From contig NZ_NFZQ01000013.1 of NCBI RefSeq assembly GCF_002165135.1, forward strand, positions 1 through 64,000: DNA of 64,000 nucleotides, written 5' to 3'. A program made the position numbers and the translations under genes. Below are positions 8,681 through 16,849 of the stretch, one piece after another. The notes under the pieces are model-generated. The model searched no databases. It was not told the DNA's origin and saw only the letters and a program-made list of their open reading frames with translations. This DNA is from Pseudomonas sp. SID14000 (GTDB lineage Bacteria; Pseudomonadota; Gammaproteobacteria; Pseudomonadales; Pseudomonadaceae). How positions within the stretch are numbered: position 1 is the first letter of the stretch; each line of letters begins with the position of its first letter.

Positions 8681-9435
8681 GGCGCCTCCCCACTGATCCA
8701 CAACTGCTCCAGGTGGTTCTTGTCACGCAGGGTGTCCATTGGGTGCCAGAAGCCTTCATGGGCGAAGGCATGCAGTTGCCCCTCGCAGGCCAGGCGCGAT
8801 AACGGTTCGGCTTCCCATGAGGTGGCATCGCCATCGATGTACGGCAACACTTCAGGCGACAGCACGAAGAAGCCGCCATTGATCCAGCCGCCATCACCGC
8901 GTGGTTTTTCGGTGAAGCCCAGTACCTGGTCGCCATCACGTTGCAAGGCACCATAGCGGCCTGGCGGCTGCACGGCTGTGACCGTGGCGAATTTGCCGTG
9001 GGCATGGTGGAAGTCAACCAGCGCGCCGATGTCGATGTCGGACACGCCATCACCATAGGTGAAGCAGAATGCCCGCTCCCCTTCCAGGTAGCGCGCGGCG
9101 CGGCGCAGGCGGCCACCGGTCATGGTCTCCTCACCGGTGTCGACCAGTGTCACGCGCCATGGCTCGCTGTAGTTCTGGTGCACGTCCATTCGGTTGGCGC
9201 GCATGTCGAAGGTCACGTCGGAGGTGTGCAGGAAGTAGTTGGCGAAGAAGTCCTTGATCGCGTAGCCCTTGTAGCCCAGGCAGATCACGAAGTCGTGGAT
9301 ACCGTGCGCCGAATACTGCTTCATGATGTGCCAAAGAATTGGCTTGCCACCGATCTCGATCATCGGTTTTGGCTTCAGGTGCGACTCTTCGCTGATGCGC
9401 GTGCCGAGACCACCCGCCAGAATGACTGCCTTCAT
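8662..9435 (-). CDS. rfbF: Glucose-1-phosphate cytidylyltransferase
   Basis: The 257-residue nucleotidyltransferase starts MKAVILAGGLGTRISEES, the typical glycine-rich nucleotide-binding loop. It contains KPKPMIEIGGKPILWH and FTYGDGVSD with the metal-binding aspartate. It makes CDP-glucose from CTP and glucose-1-phosphate, the first step of the pathway. The length is exactly that of RfbF. The start at 9435 follows a GAGGAAA Shine-Dalgarno sequence. It is the promoter-proximal gene of the sugar operon, 92 bp from the terminator of the preceding glycosyltransferase gene. Confidence 0.9.
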   Translation of the reverse strand: MKAVILAGGLGTRISEESHLKPKPMIEIGGKPILWHIMKQYSAHGIHDFVICLGYKGYAIKDFFANYFLHTSDVTFDMRANRMDVHQNYSEPWRVTLVDTGEETMTGGRLRRAARYLEGERAFCFTYGDGVSDIDIGALVDFHHAHGKFATVTAVQPPGRYGALQRDGDQVLGFTEKPRGDGGWINGGFFVLSPEVLPYIDGDATSWEAEPLSRLACEGQLHAFAHEGFWHPMDTLRDKNHLEQLWISGEAPWKQWA

Positions 9436-9505
9436 CGATTTCCTCATGTACTTCGCGCCCCCGGACCACCAGGGTGAAGGATTTATGGCGATATCGATGG
9501 GGTAT

Positions 9506-9521
9506 TGCAGGAAATGCGCCA
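9506..9521 (-). promoter_or_regulatory. Candidate sigma-54-like promoter of the sugar operon
   Basis: On the minus strand this reads TGGCGCATTTCCTGCA, which keeps the GG and GC dinucleotides at sigma-54 spacing (GG-N10-GC) and 12 of 16 consensus positions. It lies just after a terminator and 70 bp before rfbF, where a promoter is needed. The match is clearly weaker than those before flgB and flgF, so a sigma-70 promoter in the same 92 bp is a real alternative. Confidence 0.35.
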
Positions 9522-9527
9522 ACCTGC

Positions 9528-9557
9528 AAAAAAGCTGGGGCCGCTTTGCGACCCCAG
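9528..9557 (-). terminator. Rho-independent terminator of the 1190-residue glycosyltransferase gene
   Basis: On the minus strand CTGGGGTCGC-AAA-GCGGCCCCAG forms a GC-rich hairpin followed by CTTTTTT. It lies about 20 bp beyond the glycosyltransferase stop codon and separates that transcript from the rfbF-led operon. Confidence 0.8.
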
Positions 9558-9574
9558 TTGCTATCAGGCGAAAA

Positions 9575-12500
9575 TCAGTCCGCCAACCAGCCCCACTCCC
9601 AGTGGCGCAGGTTGTCGTCACGCAGCACGAAGTCGCGCATCACCGCCTCACGCAACTCGTCACCCATGCGGTAGCTGGCCGCCGGGTCGGCCAGGTGCGA
9701 GCGGATCGCCTGCAGCCACTCCTCGGTGCTGTTGCTGTATACGCGCGTGCAGGGCAGGTAGCCGCGGTAGGCCTCGGTGTCGGTGCAGATGGTCGGGTAA
9801 CCGCAGGCTCCGTACTCCAGCAGCCGCAGGTTGCTCTTGCAGTCGTTGAAGATGTGGAATTCCAGCGGCGCCAGGGCCAGGTCGAGGTTCAGGCTCGCCA
9901 GCTTGGCCGGGTAACGCGCCAGCGGCACACCCGGGTGGTACTCGTGGATGTAGGGCTTGAGCGCCTCGGGGCACATGCCGAAGAACACCCATTCCACCTC
10001 ACCGGCCAGCTCACGCACCACCTCGGCGATGATCTCCAGGTCGCCGCTGTGGCTGGTACCGCCGCCCCAACCCACCCGCGGCTTGCTGGAAGCGCCACGG
10101 CGGCTGGCCGGCAGGTTCGTCCACAGGTGTGGTGCCAGCATGTTCGGCACCACCCGGATATCGTCATGCATGTCCGACAGCGCATTGGCCAACGCCTGGG
10201 TAGTCACCACCACCCGGTCGCACAGGCTGATGCCACGGCGCAGGTGCTGCTCGATGTCGGCTGGCTTGTTGCGCGCATGGGTGTTCTTTTTCGGCGCGCT
10301 GAGCACGTAATCGTCAATTTCGAAGATGCGCCGGGCATTGGAGAAGCGGGCGATGCGTTCAATGTCGCGCACCGAATCATCGTTATGCCGCAACTGCAGG
10401 ATGATTACGTCCGGGTCCATGCGCGCCAGTTGCACCACGGTCGGCGACTCGTAGACCACACGCCCGACCACGCGCCCGGCGGCTTCCAGCTGTTTGAACG
10501 GCTGTTCGACCCGGTAATGGCCCACCGCACTGTCGTTGATCGGCAACCCCAGCACCGACGGCAAGGCCCGGGCGCACAGCGGGCTCCAGCTGCCACGCAG
10601 GCTCGGCTCGAGGCTGAAGTCGCCGCTGGCCAGCCCCAGGTTGGGGTTATATGCCGGGTCGCGGACCACCTTGCTCAGCCAGCGCTCGCAGAACACCTGC
10701 TGCTGTTCCAGCAGCGCGTCCTGGCCAAACCCATCGCTTGTGGTCGTCGCTTCCCGCTTGAGCAGCACGGCATAGGGCGTGCCGACCACCAGGTAACCGC
10801 GCGCCCCCGCGCGCAGGCACAGGTCGAGCTCGGCCATGCCTTGGCTCAGCGGTTGGGCCCCCAGCCCCCCCAGCTCTGCGAACACCGCCTTGCGCACCAT
10901 CAGGCAATCGCCGCCGACAGCGCTCCAGTCCTGTACCACCTGCAAGCGTTGCAGGTAACCGCGCGACTGCGCATCTTCCCCGGCGAACGCCGGGCCGGCC
11001 ACGCTGGAAACCCCCAGCACCCGGCCCGCTTCGACCACCCGCCCCTGGGCATCGACCAGCTTGGCGCCGACCACCGCCACCTCCGGGCGCTGGGCATGCT
11101 GGAGCATTTCGTCCAGCCACTGGCCGTCGAACACCTGCACGCTGGCATCGAGCAACAACAGATAGTCACCGCACGCCTGGGCTGCAGCGGCATCAAGCAG
11201 CTGACTGCGCGAACCGCCGAGCTCCCGGACTACGCGCAGCATGCCTGCACCGAGCTCGCTCATGGCCTGCAGCCAGCCGTCCACGTCGGCCGCCACGGCC
11301 GGCCCGGCCACCAGTAGTACCTCGTAGCGGCCATAGGCTGTGCGCTCGATCAACCCTTCGACACAAGCCTGCAGGCCTGCCAGGTCACTGCCGACAGGAA
11401 CGAGGATCGATACCTGCGGGGTGCCGGCATGCAAGTAGTCGACCCGATTGAGCAAAGACAGGTCGTCATGCCGGATCCGATGCGCCACGCCCAGCCGCTG
11501 CAGATGTGCAGCCAGCACCGGTTCGCTCTGGGCGATCACTTCCGGCAGCGACAGCCAGCTGGCGAAGCTGAACTCCGATTGCACCTGGATTTCGGCAATG
11601 TGTTCGATCACCTGCAGGCCACGGGTTTCGACCAGGCGCCAGAGCAGGTCATGCGGTGCCAGCTCGGCAAAGCCGGCATCGAAACCACCGAGATCGAGAA
11701 TCGCCTCGCGGGCGAAGGCCAGGGTGCGGCCGACATAGGGGTAACTACGCAACAGATCGAGGTTGAAGTCCGGCTTGAACACCGGTTCGCCCGGCTGGTC
11801 ATCGAGCCAGGCCCCTTCATCGCTGTAGGCGCATGCCAGGTTGGGGAACACCGCGGCACGTTCGGCCAGCAGCAGAATGGCCGACTCGGCGAGCCGGTCA
11901 CCGGCACGCAGCAGGTAGATCCAGTCGGCGTCGTGCAACGAGGCCAGCAACTGGTTCAACTGCTCTGGCCAGTCGCTTTGCAGCGGCTGGTGCACCAGCG
12001 GGATCGGGCTGGCTGGCACGGCATCGGCCAACACCACGCACGCATGCACCGGATACAACTGCCCGGCCAGGCTGTCGAGGGTGCGCCCCAGGGCCTGGGC
12101 GTCACCTTGGGTATCCAGCACCACCGGTACGATGCGCGGCTGACGTGGCCAAGCCGCTACCGCCTGGGGCAGCAACCCCCGTTGCACGTCGCTGAAGCGG
12201 CGCGCCGCCAACCACTGCTGATAAAGCTCGGCATAGCTTTCGCACTCGCTGCCCACCCGACCACCCAGGCGGGTCTGCCAGTTGCTGATGATCCGTGCCA
12301 CACACAACTCCTGCCATTGTCGCGGCTGCTGCTGTGCCTCGGTCAGTGGCACGTAGCGCACCCAACCACTGGCGGGCGCGGCTTCACCGCTGCGCGCCGC
12401 GAGCATCTGCATCATCCAGCGCCACTCCTGCGGTGCGGCCTGGACCAGCGCCTCCTGCTTGCTCAGGCGCTGCGGGTGCAGCCGTTCGATCAGGCCCGGC

Positions 12501-13147
12501 TCACTGAGCATGACCATGTTGCCGCGACGCATCAGGCAGGCGAACAGCGCCAGGTCCAGCAGCGCGACGAAGCTCAGGCTATCGCTGGTGAGCGCCTGCA
12601 ACCACTCCAGTGCCTGCTCGCGGCGCATCAGCGCCGCCGAGAAATTGCCCAGGAAGTTCACTGGCCGCCCGTCGAGCATGGCCAGCATGTCTTCGCCCTT
12701 GAACAGGCTGTCGACATTGGCGAAGCGCGCATTGGCGATGCGCATCGGCAGGATGAAGTTGTTCTCGTCGCATAGCACACGCTGGGACAACACCAGGCCG
12801 ACCTCGTCGTGCTCCAGCAAGGCCTTGGCCTGGTGCGTCACGCACTGCGGGAACAGGCGATCGTCGTCGCACAGCACCTTGACCAGTGCGCCCCGGGCCA
12901 AGCCCACCGCCTGCACCAGGTTGGCGACAAAACCCAGGCGCCGGCTGTTGCGCACGTAGCGCACGCAAGCGCGCAATTCGCCCTCGACAGCGTTGACGAT
13001 GGCCTCGATCTCCTCGCCTTCGCTGTCGTCGCAGACCAGCACCTCCAGCGCCTCATAGGTCTGGCCAAGGGCGCTGTGCAAGGCCATGCTAAAGAACCGT
13101 GGGCTGTAGGCGGGGATGACAATACTGACGAGAGGCTTTTCGTTCAC
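9575..13147 (-). CDS. Giant multidomain glycosyltransferase (GT2 units plus GT4-like C-terminus), flagellin/glycan modification
   Basis: The 1190-residue protein has an N-terminal GT2 domain (about 5-230; PLVSIVIPAYSP, acidic DDD at 94-96) and two further GT-A-like segments (about 350-560 and 575-800). The last of these reads LLLLDASVQVF where a DxD is expected, so it may be inactive. A C-terminal GT-B/GT4-like domain (about 880-1185) carries GWGGGTSHSGD and NLRLLEYGACGYP, with the conserved acidic residue near 1111. It is the first gene after flgL, the place where P. aeruginosa keeps flagellin-glycosylating transferases, so flagellin is the likely acceptor (inference). The GTG at 13147 is chosen because an AAGG lies nine bases before it and the longer ORF starts inside the flgL terminator. 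It is monocistronic, bounded by terminators. Confidence 0.78.
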   Translation of the reverse strand: MNEKPLVSIVIPAYSPRFFSMALHSALGQTYEALEVLVCDDSEGEEIEAIVNAVEGELRACVRYVRNSRRLGFVANLVQAVGLARGALVKVLCDDDRLFPQCVTHQAKALLEHDEVGLVLSQRVLCDENNFILPMRIANARFANVDSLFKGEDMLAMLDGRPVNFLGNFSAALMRREQALEWLQALTSDSLSFVALLDLALFACLMRRGNMVMLSEPGLIERLHPQRLSKQEALVQAAPQEWRWMMQMLAARSGEAAPASGWVRYVPLTEAQQQPRQWQELCVARIISNWQTRLGGRVGSECESYAELYQQWLAARRFSDVQRGLLPQAVAAWPRQPRIVPVVLDTQGDAQALGRTLDSLAGQLYPVHACVVLADAVPASPIPLVHQPLQSDWPEQLNQLLASLHDADWIYLLRAGDRLAESAILLLAERAAVFPNLACAYSDEGAWLDDQPGEPVFKPDFNLDLLRSYPYVGRTLAFAREAILDLGGFDAGFAELAPHDLLWRLVETRGLQVIEHIAEIQVQSEFSFASWLSLPEVIAQSEPVLAAHLQRLGVAHRIRHDDLSLLNRVDYLHAGTPQVSILVPVGSDLAGLQACVEGLIERTAYGRYEVLLVAGPAVAADVDGWLQAMSELGAGMLRVVRELGGSRSQLLDAAAAQACGDYLLLLDASVQVFDGQWLDEMLQHAQRPEVAVVGAKLVDAQGRVVEAGRVLGVSSVAGPAFAGEDAQSRGYLQRLQVVQDWSAVGGDCLMVRKAVFAELGGLGAQPLSQGMAELDLCLRAGARGYLVVGTPYAVLLKREATTTSDGFGQDALLEQQQVFCERWLSKVVRDPAYNPNLGLASGDFSLEPSLRGSWSPLCARALPSVLGLPINDSAVGHYRVEQPFKQLEAAGRVVGRVVYESPTVVQLARMDPDVIILQLRHNDDSVRDIERIARFSNARRIFEIDDYVLSAPKKNTHARNKPADIEQHLRRGISLCDRVVVTTQALANALSDMHDDIRVVPNMLAPHLWTNLPASRRGASSKPRVGWGGGTSHSGDLEIIAEVVRELAGEVEWVFFGMCPEALKPYIHEYHPGVPLARYPAKLASLNLDLALAPLEFHIFNDCKSNLRLLEYGACGYPTICTDTEAYRGYLPCTRVYSNSTEEWLQAIRSHLADPAASYRMGDELREAVMRDFVLRDDNLRHWEWGWLAD

Positions 13148-13161
13148 GTTGGCGACCTTGC

Positions 13162-13198
13162 AAAAAAAAGTGCGCCGCACCTGACGGTGGCGGCGCAC
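13162..13198 (-). terminator. Rho-independent terminator after flgL
   Basis: On the minus strand GTGCGCCGC and GCGGCGCAC (13190-13198 with 13170-13178) form a strong stem followed by eight T residues. It begins 23 bp after the flgL stop and should end the flgFGHIJKL transcript before the glycosyltransferase gene. Confidence 0.88.
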
Positions 13199-13221
13199 GA
13201 TTGGCTACGCATGCAGCGCTA

Positions 13222-14793
13222 TCAGATGTAGTTGACCAGCGAAAGACCGGCGACCTTGGCATAGGCCTGCAACGAGGCCTGCAGCATGTTGGTCTGCATG
13301 GTCAGGCGGATCATCACTTCGGCCGGATCGCTTTCGCGGATCGAGCTCTGGGTCTTGGTGTTCTCGGCGCCCAGCGCCGAGTTGGTCTCGGCCTGAACAT
13401 CCAGCGCCTGACCACGGCCGCCGATCGAGGCGATCGACGAGGTCACCTGGTTGGTGGCGCTGCCGATATTGCCGATGGCCGAATCCAGCGCGGCCTTGAA
13501 AGCCTGCGCGGCCGCCGGGTCACCGTCGATCGGGGTGCTCAGCGCAGCGCGTAGCTGGCTGATGGTGTCGAGCACATTCTGGGTCTGGTGGGTATTGACC
13601 TTGATGGCAAACGAGTCACCGGCACTTGGCGCTCCCGACAGGTCGAACTGCACGCCCAGCACCGTGGCGGTGGTGCCGCTCAGGGTACCCGTGGAGATCG
13701 GCCGGCTGCCGTCGCTGACCGGCGCGGTATACAGCTCGAAATCCGTGGCGCTGGTGAACTTGAGCACCGCGCCTTCGGGGAAGGCAGTCTTGTAGGCAGC
13801 CTGGTCGACCACCGAGGCACCGGTGACCTGGACCGACGAGGCATTACCCGGGCTGCGGGTGCTGCCGATCTGGTCCGCCTTGGAGGCCAGGCTGAAGGTG
13901 TGGCCGGCGATGGCAGCATCCGGATCGGCTTCATCACCGGCCTTGAAGCTGATGTCCAGGCGCAGGTCGACGCCACGGAAGCTGATTTCGGTGTTGTTGC
14001 CGTTCGGGTCGAACTTGCCGCCCTGGGTCGCCTCGAGGGTGACGTCATTGCCGCCGGCATCGGTGATCTTGAACTGTGTACTGCTGACGAACTCGATGCT
14101 GTAAGGCTCGCCACTGCGGAAGCGGTCGTTGTAGGTGGAACTGCCGGAGACCTGGCCGTTGGACAGGCTGACGCGGCCATCATCGGCGGCCGGCGCAGTC
14201 AGCCTGGTCTCGCTGCGACTGGTGTTCAGGGCCTGCTCGAACGCATCGTAGCCGGTTTCGTTAGAGGCCAGGCTGAGCATGTCGCCGACCTGCAACTTGA
14301 GCTGCGCCTGGTCCCCCTGGTAGGAGTAGGTGCCATCGGAATTGCGCACGTATGGCTGGGTATCACCCTTGGAGCCGGAAAAGAGGTACTTGCCGTCCTC
14401 ATCCCTGCTGTTCATCAGAGTGAACAGTTGTTGCTCCAACGAGTCCAGTTCGGCGGCATTGGCCTTGCGGTCGTCGTCGGTGAAGCCGGCGTTTCCGGAG
14501 CTCACAGCCAGTTCGTTGACCCGCTGCAGGATGGTCCCGATGGACTTCAGTGTGCTTTCGGCAGTACCCAGGGCATTGCGCACATTGACGATGTTGTCGC
14601 CGTACTGTTCGAGCATGCTTTGTTGCTGCTCGAGTTGCAGCAGACGCGCGGCACCCACCGGATCGTCCTTGGCGGAGCGCACGCGAATGTTGTCGGTGGC
14701 CTCCTGCTGGGTCTTCACCGCGTTGGCGAAGTTGCGCTGATAGTTGGCCTGGTTGGTGTTGTAGAACTGCGAAGTGGAGATACGTACGCTCAC
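13222..14793 (-). CDS. flgL: Flagellar hook-filament junction protein FlgL (HAP3)
   Basis: The 523-residue protein starts SVRISTSQFYNTNQANYQRN, the conserved flagellin-like N-terminal D0/D1 helix, and ends in the matching C-terminal helix (QANMLQASLQAYAKVAGLS-like). FlgL joins the hook cap protein FlgK to the flagellin filament and is exported by the flagellar type III system. A threonine/serine-rich variable centre explains the length above the enteric 317 residues; pseudomonads commonly have long FlgL. The start is GTG with GGAG ten bases upstream, 13 bp after flgK. It is the last gene of the flgF operon. Confidence 0.93.
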   Translation of the reverse strand: MSVRISTSQFYNTNQANYQRNFANAVKTQQEATDNIRVRSAKDDPVGAARLLQLEQQQSMLEQYGDNIVNVRNALGTAESTLKSIGTILQRVNELAVSSGNAGFTDDDRKANAAELDSLEQQLFTLMNSRDEDGKYLFSGSKGDTQPYVRNSDGTYSYQGDQAQLKLQVGDMLSLASNETGYDAFEQALNTSRSETRLTAPAADDGRVSLSNGQVSGSSTYNDRFRSGEPYSIEFVSSTQFKITDAGGNDVTLEATQGGKFDPNGNNTEISFRGVDLRLDISFKAGDEADPDAAIAGHTFSLASKADQIGSTRSPGNASSVQVTGASVVDQAAYKTAFPEGAVLKFTSATDFELYTAPVSDGSRPISTGTLSGTTATVLGVQFDLSGAPSAGDSFAIKVNTHQTQNVLDTISQLRAALSTPIDGDPAAAQAFKAALDSAIGNIGSATNQVTSSIASIGGRGQALDVQAETNSALGAENTKTQSSIRESDPAEVMIRLTMQTNMLQASLQAYAKVAGLSLVNYI

Positions 14794-14806
14794 GATCTAC
14801 GGCTCC

Positions 14807-16837
14807 TTAAAGACTGTTGATCAGGGTGGCGAAGGTTTCCTGGGCCGCCTTGATGATCTGCGACGACGCGGTGTAGTACTGCTGGAACTTGATCAGGTTG
14901 CCGGTTTCTTCATCGACCGACACACCCGACAGGCCGTTGCGGCTGTCCAGTGCAGACGTGTGCAGTGCACTGGTCGCGTCGCTGTCCATCTGCGCCTGAC
15001 CAGCTTTGCCGCCGACGTTGGAGACCAGCTTGGCGTAGGCATCGGTGAAGCTGATGCCCTTGCCGTTGGCGCCAACCTCGACCGTGGATTTGGTCTGCAG
15101 GTCGATCACCGACAGGGCGTTGCGGTTGTCCGCCGAGCCTGCGCCGGACAACGCCACGGTATAGCTGTCGCCATTCTTCGGTGCGCCGGAAACGCTCATC
15201 TCGAAGGTGAAATTGCCGCCCAGCGGGTTACCGCTGCCATCGACCATCGGCACCGACAGCTGCAGCTTGTTCTCCTGGCCCGGCACGATGGTGCCGCTGC
15301 CGATCTCGGTGCCCTTGGCGTCGTACATCTTGTAGGCCTGGGGCGAGCTGGTGTCGTCGCCGAACACCAGCTTGACCGGGGTTGAATATTTCAGGCCGGT
15401 CTGCAGTTGCGAACGCTGGGCGGCATCGTAGATGTCCATCTCCGAGGTCAGCGTCGGCTGGGTGATCACGCCGGTACCTTTGTTGCCCGAACCACTGGTA
15501 GCGGTCAGCGGCGAAGCCAGGGCCAGGCGCTTGGGGTCGGTAAGGACAGTCTCGATGCCTGCGGCCGCATTGCGGGTCGGGGTGATCTTGAAGCTGTCGC
15601 CAGCACTCAGGCCACCACCATTGAGCGACAGGGTGAAACCATCGATCACCGGAGGCGGCGTATCGGTGAGGTCGAAACTGCCCATGTCGGTGCCTTCAGG
15701 CAACTTGCGCACGCTGTAGCCAGTGGCGCTGGTGAACGTCACCTGGTAGTCGCTGGTGCTCAGCTTGCCGGTGTCCTTGATGGTCACATCGAGGTTGCCG
15801 GAACCGGCGCTGTTGCCGGTCTTGGCAATACTGCGCTGGCTGATGGCCGCGGCGCTGTTGATGTCACCGAACAGGGTGGCACCGAAGTCACCGTTCTTGT
15901 CGATGCCTTGGGCCAATTGGCTGTTGATCGCATCGGCTACCACCAGGGAGACGCGCCCCAACTCGTTGAGCGCGGGGTCGAGGGTTTCCTTGCGGTAGCG
16001 GATCAGGCCACCGAGCTCGCCACCGCTGGCGCTGCTGGTGATATCCATCTTGGTCGAGCCACGGTTGAGGATCAGGCTCATGCGGGTCGGGTCGGTAGCA
16101 CTTGGCTCCACACCCAGGGTCTGGGTGGTCTTGCCCAACACCAGGGCCTGGCCATTTTTCAGGTAGATGTCGTAGTTGCCTTCACGCTCCACCACATCGG
16201 TGCCGATCAGCTTGCTCAGCTCACGCACAGCGCCATCGCGCTGGTCGAGCAGGTCGTTGGGCTGGCCGGAGATGGAACTGACGCGGGAAATCTGGTCGTT
16301 GAGATCAGCGATGGTCTTGGTCAGGCTGTTCACCTGATCGGCGATCGACACCATGTTGGCGTTGATGTTGCTGTTCTGCTGATTGAGCTGCGACGACAGG
16401 GTGTTGAAGCGCTTGGCCAGGGACTGCGCGCTGGTCAGCAGCAGTTGGCGCGAGGCGTCCTCGGTCGGCTTGGCCGCAGCATCCTGCATGGCGCTGAAGA
16501 AGCTTTTCAGGGCTGCAGTGATACCGGTGTCGCTGCTCGACAGGGCGGTGTCCAGTGGCGTGATCTGATTCAGGTACGAGCTGGCATCGCTGCTCAGCGA
16601 GGTGGTGCTGCGCAGCTGGTTCTCGAGGAACGCGTTGTACACCCGGCGCACATCGGCCAGTGTGGTACCGCTGCCGATGAAGACCTGGCCGACCTGCTGC
16701 CCGCCCTTGGTCTTCTGCACGTTCTGCTGGCGCGAGTAGCTTTCGACGTCGGCGTTGGCGATGTTGTTACCGAGGGTGTACATCCCCGATTGCGCGGCGC
16801 CAAGCCCCGACATACCAATGTTGATCAGACTCGCCAT
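14807..16837 (-). CDS. flgK: Flagellar hook-associated protein FlgK (HAP1)
   Basis: The 676-residue protein has the N-terminal rod/hook motif (LINIGMSGLGAAQSGMYT, then NNIANADVESYSRQ) and the C-terminal hook-type helix (DEETGNLIKFQQYYTASSQI). It caps the hook and forms the first junction layer before FlgL. The middle is an enlarged variable domain. It is exported without a cleaved signal. It lies 12 bp downstream of flgJ in the flgFGHIJKL operon. Confidence 0.95.
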   Translation of the reverse strand: MASLINIGMSGLGAAQSGMYTLGNNIANADVESYSRQQNVQKTKGGQQVGQVFIGSGTTLADVRRVYNAFLENQLRSTTSLSSDASSYLNQITPLDTALSSSDTGITAALKSFFSAMQDAAAKPTEDASRQLLLTSAQSLAKRFNTLSSQLNQQNSNINANMVSIADQVNSLTKTIADLNDQISRVSSISGQPNDLLDQRDGAVRELSKLIGTDVVEREGNYDIYLKNGQALVLGKTTQTLGVEPSATDPTRMSLILNRGSTKMDITSSASGGELGGLIRYRKETLDPALNELGRVSLVVADAINSQLAQGIDKNGDFGATLFGDINSAAAISQRSIAKTGNSAGSGNLDVTIKDTGKLSTSDYQVTFTSATGYSVRKLPEGTDMGSFDLTDTPPPVIDGFTLSLNGGGLSAGDSFKITPTRNAAAGIETVLTDPKRLALASPLTATSGSGNKGTGVITQPTLTSEMDIYDAAQRSQLQTGLKYSTPVKLVFGDDTSSPQAYKMYDAKGTEIGSGTIVPGQENKLQLSVPMVDGSGNPLGGNFTFEMSVSGAPKNGDSYTVALSGAGSADNRNALSVIDLQTKSTVEVGANGKGISFTDAYAKLVSNVGGKAGQAQMDSDATSALHTSALDSRNGLSGVSVDEETGNLIKFQQYYTASSQIIKAAQETFATLINSL

Positions 16838-16849
16838 GGTTCCATGCCC

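Noticed and set aside
9323..11317. 664-codon plus-strand ORF
   Set aside because: It runs antisense to rfbF and the giant glycosyltransferase and crosses two genes and a terminator. It is His/Gln/Arg-rich low-complexity translation typical of shadow frames.
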